DNA of 64,000 bases from an uncultured Prochlorococcus sp. (GTDB lineage: Bacteria; Cyanobacteriota; Cyanobacteriia; PCC-6307; Cyanobiaceae). The notes under the pieces were generated by a model, which saw only the letters and a program-made list of their open reading frames with translations, made no database searches and was not told the origin of the DNA. Numbering within the stretch: position 1 is the stretch's first letter; each line of letters starts with the position of its first letter. Location: NCBI RefSeq assembly GCF_902616385.1, contig NZ_CACMSM010000008.1, positions 1-64,000 on the forward strand. Reading direction: 5' to 3'. Below are positions 55,984-64,000 of the stretch, in pieces. Position numbers and translations under genes: made by a program.

Positions 55984-56188
55984 AATTTATATTGATTTTT
56001 ACAACATTTTAAAAATTACTTAAAATTTTAAATTTTTTTTTATTTTTTTAAAATCCATTCATATCAAGGGATTTAAAGAAATAAGCATTAAAAAAAAATT
56101 TTTTCTCTTTAAAATTTCAACGTAAAAGTAGTTTTTATTTCGATTTCAGTGCTAGCTTTTTAAAAAATCCATTATTTAGGAGGCCAGG

Positions 56189-57211
56189 GTGATGGGGATC
56201 CCTCTGGAATCTGCGAAAAGCTCTTCAGATAATAATTTTGATGAGCCAAGATTACCAAACACTGCGAGCAAGTCTCGCAAATCGAAATCCAATCTTACTT
56301 CAAAACAAAGCCAAAAAAAATCTGGCAGATTAGCTTCAGATTCTATTGGATATTACTTAAGTAGCATTGGCAGAGTACCTCTTTTGACTCCAGCAGAGGA
56401 AATAGAGTTAGCTCATCATGTTCAGAACATGAAAAAGTTGCTACAAATTCCTGAATCTGATAGAACGCAACGAAATCTTTATCAAATTAAAATTGGCAAA
56501 AGAGCCAGAGATAGAATGATGGCAGCTAACCTAAGGCTTGTTGTCTCCGTTGCAAAAAAATACCAAAACCAAGGGCTTGAATTATTAGACCTTGTCCAGG
56601 AAGGAGCTATTGGCCTTGAAAGAGCTGTAGATAAATTTGATCCTGCTATGGGATATAAATTCTCAACTTATGCTTACTGGTGGATTAGGCAAGGAATGAC
56701 AAGGGCTATTGATAATAGCGCTAGAACAATCCGCTTACCTATTCACATAAGTGAAAAACTATCCAAAATGAGAAGAGTCTCAAGAGAATTATCACATAAA
56801 TTTGGTAGACAACCTACCAGATTAGAAATGGCAACTGAAATGGGAATTGATCAAAAAGATTTAGAAGATTTAATTTCGCAAAGTGCTCCTTGCGCTTCCC
56901 TAGATGCCCACGCAAGAGGCGAAGAAGATAGAAGTACTCTTGGTGAACTCATACCTGATCCAAACTGTGGAGAGCCTATGGAAGGTATGGATAGAACTAT
57001 TCAAAAAGAGCATTTGGGAACTTGGCTTTCACAATTAAACGAAAGAGAACAAAAAATCATGAAACTTAGATTTGGCTTAGATGGCGAAGAGCCATTAACA
57101 CTAGCAGAAATAGGTAGACAAATTAATGTTTCACGAGAAAGAGTAAGGCAACTAGAAGCTAAAGCAATATTAAAGCTTAGAGTAATGACAACTCATCAAA
57201 AAGCAGCTTAA
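56189..57211 (+). CDS. RpoD-family RNA polymerase sigma factor (sigma-70, cyanobacterial non-principal-type)
   Basis: 340 aa; GYYLSSIGRVPLLTPAEEIELA, region 2 LDLVQEGAIGLERAVDKFDPAMGYKFSTYAYWWIRQGMTRAI, region 4 RERVRQLEAKAILKLR; AGGAGG upstream. Confidence 0.95.
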   Translation: MMGIPLESAKSSSDNNFDEPRLPNTASKSRKSKSNLTSKQSQKKSGRLASDSIGYYLSSIGRVPLLTPAEEIELAHHVQNMKKLLQIPESDRTQRNLYQIKIGKRARDRMMAANLRLVVSVAKKYQNQGLELLDLVQEGAIGLERAVDKFDPAMGYKFSTYAYWWIRQGMTRAIDNSARTIRLPIHISEKLSKMRRVSRELSHKFGRQPTRLEMATEMGIDQKDLEDLISQSAPCASLDAHARGEEDRSTLGELIPDPNCGEPMEGMDRTIQKEHLGTWLSQLNEREQKIMKLRFGLDGEEPLTLAEIGRQINVSRERVRQLEAKAILKLRVMTTHQKAA

Positions 57212-57214
57212 AAA

Positions 57215-57856
57215 TTGATAGAATTTACTGGAATTTTATTATATTTATTTTCAATTTTCTTAATATCAATAATTTTTAAAAAATATAATGAAAATAGTAA
57301 AGAAATCGTAAGGAAAATAATACATATTGGAATAGGCCCATCAATACCACTTGCACAATTTTTGAAAATTGATCAAAATTCAGCTCTTATTTTTACAGGA
57401 ATTGTTTCGTTAATAGTTCTTATCAATTACACCTATAAATTATTTCCAACAATTGAAGATGTTGAGAGAAAGAGTTATGGAACAATTTTTTATTGTATAA
57501 GTTTATTTGTTTTGATTTATCTTTTCTGGGATAAAGATCCATATGCATTAATTATTGGATTTTTTGTAATGACTTTCGGCGATGGGTTCGCTGGGTTAAT
57601 AGGAAAAAGCTTTAACTCAAAAACTTGGATTGTTTTTAAACAAAAAAAATCATTATTTGGTACCTTGACAATGTTTTTAACAAGCTTAGTAGTAGTTTGC
57701 TCAATTGGATACTCCCAACAAAACAGTCTTAAGTTGAATTACTTTACAATAGCTTTTTTTGCTACTTTGCTCGAACAATTTAGTGTTTTGGGAATAGATA
57801 ATTTTATTGTTCCAATTTCTTCAGCATTATTGTTTCATTTTTTTATAGCTAACTAA
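57215..57856 (+). CDS. Phytol/dolichol kinase-like integral membrane protein (VTE5-like)
   Basis: 213 aa multi-TM; RKIIHIGIGP, FVMTFGDGFAGLIGKSF; TTG start. Confidence 0.82.
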   Translation: MIEFTGILLYLFSIFLISIIFKKYNENSKEIVRKIIHIGIGPSIPLAQFLKIDQNSALIFTGIVSLIVLINYTYKLFPTIEDVERKSYGTIFYCISLFVLIYLFWDKDPYALIIGFFVMTFGDGFAGLIGKSFNSKTWIVFKQKKSLFGTLTMFLTSLVVVCSIGYSQQNSLKLNYFTIAFFATLLEQFSVLGIDNFIVPISSALLFHFFIAN

Positions 57857-58916
57857 GTGAATTGTATAAAATAGCGAGTAATTCTTTTGTTGTTTTTATA
57901 TCTATACATGCATCTGTAATACTTCTACCAAACTGGAGATCTTCTTTTTTAAGAAGCTTTTGATTTCCTTCCTTCAAATGACTTTCAATCATAACTCCTA
58001 AAATATTTTTTTCACCATTACTAATTTGAGAAGCTATATTTTTTAGCACTTCCGACTGTTTTCGGAAATCTTTATTGGAATTTCCATGACTACAATCAAT
58101 CATCACTTTATGAGGAAGATTACATTGCTGCAATTCAGCTGAAATCCTTTTGATATGTGTACTTTCAAAATTTGGACCTTTTGAACCTCCTCTTAAAACT
58201 ATATGTCCATCTGGATTTCCTGTAGTATTAACAATAGAAGCCATTCCATGTTCGTTTACACCTAAGAAATGATGCGATTTTGAAGCTGACTGCATTGCAT
58301 TTATTGCAGTAGTAAAAGAACCATCTGTTCCATTTTTAAAACCTATAGGCATTGATAATCCTGATGCCATTTCCCTATGAGTTTGACTTTCAGTAGTACG
58401 CGCACCTATGGCTGTCCAACTTATTAAATCAGCAATATATTGAGGAACAATTGGATCTAATAATTCTGTAGCAGATGGTATTCCACGAGTTGCTAGATAT
58501 GAGAGCAAACTTCTTGCCCTCCTTAAACCAGTATTAATATCATAAGAATCATCTAGATGAGGATCATTTATTAATCCCTTCCAGCCAATAGTTGTTCTTG
58601 GCTTCTCAAAATATACCCTCATAATTATTTCTAATTTATCTTTATAATTTTCTCGAAAGTTTTTAATATATCTTGAATATTCCTTTGCCGCCTCCAGATC
58701 ATGAATTGAACATGGGCCAACAATAACTAAAAGCTTCTGATCATTATGATGCAAAATATTTTGTATCGATCTTCTGGTTTTAGATACTGTATTAGCGGAG
58801 GCATGATCTAAAGGTATATCATTATGTAATCTGCTTGGAGGTATTAATGGACGTGTTTCAACAACATGTAAATCTGATGTCTTTTCTAAAGCTGAATTAT
58901 TTGATGATGTCGTCAT
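57849..58916 (-). CDS. 3-deoxy-7-phosphoheptulonate synthase (class I)
   Basis: 355 aa; LVIVGPCSIHD, MRVYFEKPRTTIGWKGLINDP, GARTTESQTHREMASGLSMPIGFKNGTDG. Confidence 0.96.
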   Translation of the reverse strand: MTTSSNNSALEKTSDLHVVETRPLIPPSRLHNDIPLDHASANTVSKTRRSIQNILHHNDQKLLVIVGPCSIHDLEAAKEYSRYIKNFRENYKDKLEIIMRVYFEKPRTTIGWKGLINDPHLDDSYDINTGLRRARSLLSYLATRGIPSATELLDPIVPQYIADLISWTAIGARTTESQTHREMASGLSMPIGFKNGTDGSFTTAINAMQSASKSHHFLGVNEHGMASIVNTTGNPDGHIVLRGGSKGPNFESTHIKRISAELQQCNLPHKVMIDCSHGNSNKDFRKQSEVLKNIASQISNGEKNILGVMIESHLKEGNQKLLKKEDLQFGRSITDACIDIKTTKELLAILYNSLS

Positions 58917-59013
58917 TGATTAATTAAGAAGTTTGAATATTTAAAAAAGCATTTATGAATACTCTCCTTTTCAATATTAAAAATAACAATAGATTAGGCA
59001 TTAAACCTTACTA

Positions 59014-61587
59014 ATGAAGAATTTGGAAACATTGCTAAAAGATTATGCAGATCACGTAGCTGAAAGAGCTACCAAAGGTATACCCCCTTTACCTTTAAAT
59101 GCTGAGCAAACAAATTGTATTACAAAATTATTGGAACAAGATAGTACTTACGATTCATCTTATTTACTTAATTTATTAATAAATAGGGTGCCACCAGGAG
59201 TTGATGAGGCTGCTTATGTAAAAGCAAGCTGGCTTACAGCTATTGTTAATGCAGAAAAATATTGCAAATCAATTAATCCCGAAAAAGCAATTGAAATACT
59301 GGGAACAATGATAGGCGGATATAATGTAAATTCTTTGGTTGAAATACTTAAAGGAGAAAACAGTTTACTTGCAAAAAAAGCGGCAGAAGTTTTAAAAAAT
59401 ATTATTCTTGTTTACGACTCAGCTAATGAAATTTATGAATTATCTGAAAATAATATTTATGCAAAAGAGGTCGTAAACAGTTGGGCAAATGCAGAATGGT
59501 TCATAAATAAAAAAGTTCTGGAGAAAGAGATTACTTGTTTAGTGTTTAAAGTTGACGGTGAGACAAACACAGACGACTTATCTCCAGCTGTACATGCAAC
59601 AACACGCCCGGATATCCCGATGCATGCATTAGCTATGTTGGAATTTAAAAAACCTGATGGACTAAAGATTCTTGATAATTTAAAAAAACAAAATTTACCG
59701 ATAGCTTATGTTGGAGATGTTGTGGGAACAGGGAGTTCTAGAAAATCTGCCATTAATTCACTCATTTGGCATATAGGAGAAGATATCGCTTTTGTTCCCA
59801 ACAAAAAAACAGGTGGAATAATAATTGGTAGCAAAATAGCTCCAATTTTCTTTAATACTGCACAAGATTCAGGAGCTTTACCTATAGAAGCTGACGTATC
59901 CCATATGAAAACAGGAGATGTTATTAAAATATATCCTTATAAAGGCATTATTAAAAAAATTGAAAAAGATTCCAATACTGAAGAATTGATAAGCAAATTC
60001 GACTTGTATCCATCAACTCTTACTGATGAGATTCAAGCTGGCGGAAGAATTAATCTTATGATTGGAAGATCTCTTACAGACAAAATTAGAAATAAATTAG
60101 ATTATCAACCTAGTGAAATATTTACCAGACCACAAAATCCAACAGAAAGTAATGCCGGCTTTACTCAAGCTCAAAAAATAGTAGGCAAAGCATGCGGTTT
60201 AGATGGAGTTAGGCCAGGAATGACCTGTGAGCCAATTATGACAACAGTTGGTAGTCAAGATACTACTGGGCCAATGACTAGAGATGAACTAAAAGAACTA
60301 GCTTGTTTAGGATTTACTGCAGATTTAGTGATGCAAAGTTTTTGTCATACAGCTGCGTATCCTAAACCAGTAGATCTAGTTACCCATAAAGAATTACCTG
60401 ATTTTATATCTCAAAGAGGTGGAGTCGCTCTTAAGCCTGGAGACGGCATTATTCATAGCTGGCTTAATAGAATGCTTCTCCCAGATACTGTTGGCACAGG
60501 CGGAGATAGTCATACTAGATTTCCTCTTGGCATTTCATTTCCTGGAGGCTCGGGCATTGTTGCCTTTGCCGCTGCAATAGGATCAATGCCATTAAATATG
60601 CCAGAATCTGTGCTGGTTAAATTTAAGGGAGAATTATTACCAGGAGTCACTCTTAGAGATTTAGTAAATGCAATCCCTCTCTTCGCAATTAAGAAAGGAC
60701 TCTTAACTGTTGAGAAAGCAAATAAGAAAAATATATTCAACGGGAAAATTATGGAAATTGAGGGATTACCAAACCTAAAACTTGAACAAGCTTTTGAACT
60801 TACTGATGCTACTGCAGAACGTTCATGCGCTGGTAGTACCATACTTTTATCCCAAGACACTGTACAAGAATATTTAAGAAGCAATATTTGCCTGCTAGAA
60901 AAAATGATTGAAAGCAATTATGAAGATTCAAAATCAATTTCAAGAAGAATAAATGATATGAAAAATTGGTTAAAAAAACCATCATTAATTCAACCAGATT
61001 CAAACGCTCAGTATGAAGAAATCATTGAAATTGATTTAGCAAAAGTGACACAACCTATAGTTGCTTGCCCAAACGATCCAGATAATGTAAAAGAAATCAC
61101 TGATGTTGCAAATACAAATATTGATGAGGTTTTTATAGGTTCTTGCATGACGAATATTGGCCATTACAGGGCAGCTGCGAAAGTTCTTGAAGGTGTACAA
61201 AATTTAAAAGCTAAATTATGGATTTGTCCACCAACAAAAATGGATGAAGAAACTCTAAAAGCTGAAGGTTACTATAAAATTTTCGAAGATTGTGGTGCAA
61301 GGTTAGAGTTGCCAGGCTGTTCTTTATGTATGGGAAATCAAGCCAGAGTAAATGAAGGTTCCGTAGTATTTTCTACAAGTACAAGAAATTTTGACAATAG
61401 ACTTGGCAAGAATGCAAAAGTCTTTTTAGGCAGCGCTGAATTAGCAGCAGTTTGCGCACTGCTTGGCAAAATACCTGAAGTTGAAGAATATCAGGATATT
61501 ACTAAAAATAAAATTAATCCATATTCAGATGAACTTTATCGCTATCTTCAATTTGATGAAATAAACAATTTCAGTTTGTCAAAATGA
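59014..61587 (+). CDS. acnB: Aconitate hydratase B
   Basis: 857 aa; DYADHVAERATKGIPPLPL, VGTGSSRKSAINS, GGDSHTRFPLGISFPGGSG, GCSLCMGNQARV. Confidence 0.97.
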   Translation: MKNLETLLKDYADHVAERATKGIPPLPLNAEQTNCITKLLEQDSTYDSSYLLNLLINRVPPGVDEAAYVKASWLTAIVNAEKYCKSINPEKAIEILGTMIGGYNVNSLVEILKGENSLLAKKAAEVLKNIILVYDSANEIYELSENNIYAKEVVNSWANAEWFINKKVLEKEITCLVFKVDGETNTDDLSPAVHATTRPDIPMHALAMLEFKKPDGLKILDNLKKQNLPIAYVGDVVGTGSSRKSAINSLIWHIGEDIAFVPNKKTGGIIIGSKIAPIFFNTAQDSGALPIEADVSHMKTGDVIKIYPYKGIIKKIEKDSNTEELISKFDLYPSTLTDEIQAGGRINLMIGRSLTDKIRNKLDYQPSEIFTRPQNPTESNAGFTQAQKIVGKACGLDGVRPGMTCEPIMTTVGSQDTTGPMTRDELKELACLGFTADLVMQSFCHTAAYPKPVDLVTHKELPDFISQRGGVALKPGDGIIHSWLNRMLLPDTVGTGGDSHTRFPLGISFPGGSGIVAFAAAIGSMPLNMPESVLVKFKGELLPGVTLRDLVNAIPLFAIKKGLLTVEKANKKNIFNGKIMEIEGLPNLKLEQAFELTDATAERSCAGSTILLSQDTVQEYLRSNICLLEKMIESNYEDSKSISRRINDMKNWLKKPSLIQPDSNAQYEEIIEIDLAKVTQPIVACPNDPDNVKEITDVANTNIDEVFIGSCMTNIGHYRAAAKVLEGVQNLKAKLWICPPTKMDEETLKAEGYYKIFEDCGARLELPGCSLCMGNQARVNEGSVVFSTSTRNFDNRLGKNAKVFLGSAELAAVCALLGKIPEVEEYQDITKNKINPYSDELYRYLQFDEINNFSLSK

Positions 61588-61596
61588 TTATGGATT

Positions 61597-62955
61597 ATGC
61601 CAAACTTTATAAAAGATAATATTCAAAAAACAAGTAATAATTCTTCTCGTAGCATCAAAAAATTATTAAAACAAAAATCTCTAGTCGTAGCATTTTCGCT
61701 CTTATTAACAGGTTTAGGAGCCTCAATTACAAGCATATCTTTTAAAACTGGAATCTATTTTATTAATAATTGGAGACTAGCATTATTAGACCAATTCCCA
61801 TCTATTGCAGTATTACCTATTTTTGGAGCTCTAGGAGGAGCTATTGCAGGATATTTGATCAAAAATATAGCACCTGCTGCAAAAGGTTCAGGAGTGAGTC
61901 AAATCATGGGTTTTTTAAGACATAAAAAAGTTCCAATGAATTTAAAAGTAGGATTAGTAAAGTTAATATCAGGAATTATTGCTATTGGTAGTGGATTCCC
62001 TTTGGGTCCAGAAGGTCCATCCGTTCAAATGGGAGGATCAGTAGCTTGGCAAATGGCCAAATGGCTCAAGGCTCCTACAGCTTTTAGAAGAGTCATAGTA
62101 GCAGCAGGGGGTGGTGCTGGAATAGCTGCAGTATTTAGCGCTCCATTAGGAGGGTTTGTCTATGCAATAGAAGAGTTATTAAACTCTGCAAGACCAGTAA
62201 TTTTGCTATTAGTAGTAATTACAACTTTCATTGCAGATTCATCTGCTGATATTATTCAAGCCTTAGGATTAGATCCTAAAGCAGGAGGCTTTGATTTTAA
62301 CCTCGGATTTTTGATTCAAAAAGAATATGACCCATCAGTTTTTTTCTTACCTGTAGATTTTTTTTACTTAGTTTTACTAGGAATAATTATTGGAATATTT
62401 GCAGAACTGTACAGCAGATATGTTTTGTTGATGCAAAATCTTGGGAAAAAGTGGTATAAAAATAAATTTGTTTTAAAAATGAGTATCTGTGGACTTATTT
62501 TAGGAAGCATCTACTCTTGTTTACCAAGTACATTTCATAATTTAGATGAATTACAGAAAATAATAGCTGAACAAAACACTACTATTGGAATTGCTTTATT
62601 AGCAGTTTTAGTATTATTTATCACTACAGGTTTAGCTGCAGCATCTGGAGCACCAGGAGGTTTATTCTATCCAATGCTTACTTTAGGAGGGTCAATCGGA
62701 CTAATAATGGGTAGCTGGGTAGAAATTGCGACAGGGCATGCACCAAGTACATACATTTTTGCGGGAATGGGAGCTTTCGTAGCAGGATGTTCGCGAACAC
62801 CAATTACAGCAATGTTTTTAGCATTCGCTTTAACAAAAAATTTATTAATAATGAAACCTGTATTAATCAGCTGTATTGCCAGTTTCTTGATAGCAAGAGC
62901 TTTTAATGAAGAATCAATTTATGAAAGACAAATACAAATAGAATTAGAAAACTAA
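61597..62955 (+). CDS. ClC-family chloride channel/antiporter
   Basis: 452 aa multi-TM; GSGFPLGPEGPSVQMGG, AAASGAPGGLFYPMLTLGG. Confidence 0.94.
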   Translation: MPNFIKDNIQKTSNNSSRSIKKLLKQKSLVVAFSLLLTGLGASITSISFKTGIYFINNWRLALLDQFPSIAVLPIFGALGGAIAGYLIKNIAPAAKGSGVSQIMGFLRHKKVPMNLKVGLVKLISGIIAIGSGFPLGPEGPSVQMGGSVAWQMAKWLKAPTAFRRVIVAAGGGAGIAAVFSAPLGGFVYAIEELLNSARPVILLLVVITTFIADSSADIIQALGLDPKAGGFDFNLGFLIQKEYDPSVFFLPVDFFYLVLLGIIIGIFAELYSRYVLLMQNLGKKWYKNKFVLKMSICGLILGSIYSCLPSTFHNLDELQKIIAEQNTTIGIALLAVLVLFITTGLAAASGAPGGLFYPMLTLGGSIGLIMGSWVEIATGHAPSTYIFAGMGAFVAGCSRTPITAMFLAFALTKNLLIMKPVLISCIASFLIARAFNEESIYERQIQIELEN

Positions 62956-62965
62956 AAAACTATCT

Positions 62966-63820
62966 TCAATCAAAAACAGCAGTTTTGCTGTTATAAACAA
63001 ATACTTGATGATTCAGATGCAATCTAACTGCTCTTGCTAAAGCTATTCTTTCAATATCTCTTCCTTTTCTAATCAAATCGTCAACTTCATCCCTATGACT
63101 TACATTAACTGTACATTGCTCAATTATCGGGCCTTCATCAAGATCTTCAGTAACATAATGGGCAGTAGCACCGATTAATTTAACACCTCTCTTCCAAGCT
63201 CGATGATATGGTTGCCCGCCCTTAAATGCGGGTAAGAAAGAATGATGAATATTTATTATTGAAGAAAACTTTTTTAAAAAAGAGTCACTCAAAATTTGCA
63301 TATATTTTGCTAATACAACAAGATCAATTTCATATTCTTTTAGTAAGTGTAAAAATTGATCTTCTACAATAGATTTATCAATTTTAAAGGTATCAATATA
63401 AACAAATTTTGCATTAAAGTCATTTGCAATATTTTCAAGATCAGAATGATTTGAAATTATTAGCGGAACTTTCATTTTGAGTTCTCCATTTCTTACTCGC
63501 CAAAGTAAATCAATCAAACAATGATTTTGTTTACTCACGAAAATAGCAACATTTGGAATTTCATCAGAATAATTTACGTTAAATTTTCCATTTACTTCAT
63601 CTGCAATTTTTTCAAATTCTTTATAAATCTCATCTCTCTTAAGTAAGGCATTGTTACTATTCCATTCAATTCTACTTAGAAACAAACCGGCATCTTGATC
63701 TGTATGATGATCAGAATGTTTTATGTTTCCACCGTAATTTGAAATCCAACTTGTAAGTAAACTTACAAGGCCAGGACGATCGGGACAAACAATTTTGAAT
63801 ATAATTGAAGGATGTTCCAA
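62966..63820 (-). CDS. purU: Formyltetrahydrofolate deformylase
   Basis: 284 aa; N-terminal ACT domain CPDRPGLVSLLTSWI, NIHHSFLPAFKGGQPYHRAWKRGVKLIGATAHYVTEDLDEGPII. Confidence 0.95.
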   Translation of the reverse strand: MEHPSIIFKIVCPDRPGLVSLLTSWISNYGGNIKHSDHHTDQDAGLFLSRIEWNSNNALLKRDEIYKEFEKIADEVNGKFNVNYSDEIPNVAIFVSKQNHCLIDLLWRVRNGELKMKVPLIISNHSDLENIANDFNAKFVYIDTFKIDKSIVEDQFLHLLKEYEIDLVVLAKYMQILSDSFLKKFSSIINIHHSFLPAFKGGQPYHRAWKRGVKLIGATAHYVTEDLDEGPIIEQCTVNVSHRDEVDDLIRKGRDIERIALARAVRLHLNHQVFVYNSKTAVFD

Positions 63821-63868
63821 AAAATCTTTAACTATTAAGTCAAATAAGCAAGTATATCTAATATATCA

Positions 63869-64000
63869 ATGAAAAGCTTAAAAGAAAATTTTCAAAAAGC
63901 ACACATAGTTATTATTGGATCAGGGATTATTGGAAAATTTAACGCCTTGGAACTATCAGAATTAGGTTTCAAAGTAACGATAATAGATCCAACTGAACTC
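63869..64000 (+). CDS. FAD-dependent oxidoreductase (DadA/ThiO-like), 3'-truncated by window edge
   Basis: ATG 63869: MKSLKENFQKAHIVIIGSGIIGKFNALELSELGFKVTIIDPTEL, Rossmann GxGxxG. Confidence 0.8.
   Translation, partial: MKSLKENFQKAHIVIIGSGIIGKFNALELSELGFKVTIIDPTEL

Noticed and set aside
60510-60917. 135-aa minus-strand ORF inside acnB
   Set aside because: Antisense shadow of highly conserved aconitase sequence

Overview
This AT-rich 64 kb window reads as a stretch of core bacterial chromosome. Protein content and gene order (lysC-uvrB-..., tig-clpP-clpX-dnaX, sqdB-sqdX, gcvP/gcvH, valS, mazG-speE-speB-gcvT-aspS-pyrG, ppk, acnB) look like a high-light Prochlorococcus-type marine picocyanobacterium; that assignment is inference from recognition, not a search. 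I support about 58 protein-coding genes (two cut by the window edges) and one tRNA-Val(TAC). I saw no rRNA, CRISPR array, transposase, integrase or prophage block. I found no convincing new multi-gene system. The observations most worth following up are: (1) tilS broken by two +1 homopolymer indels (G7 inside the PP-loop SGGxDS motif, A8 47 nt later); (2) a T4-phage-type ATP-dependent DNA ligase gene sitting alone among housekeeping genes; (3) a 21-bp dyad followed by a T-run in the DUF561/tilS divergent spacer; (4) an XRE-like conserved protein heading the gcvH/gcvP gene run; (5) an untracked 50-aa small ORF next to the ligase; (6) low-complexity tails on trigger factor and RNase J; and (7) leader mini-ORFs in front of pyrG and sqdB. 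Everything was read by eye, with no homology search.
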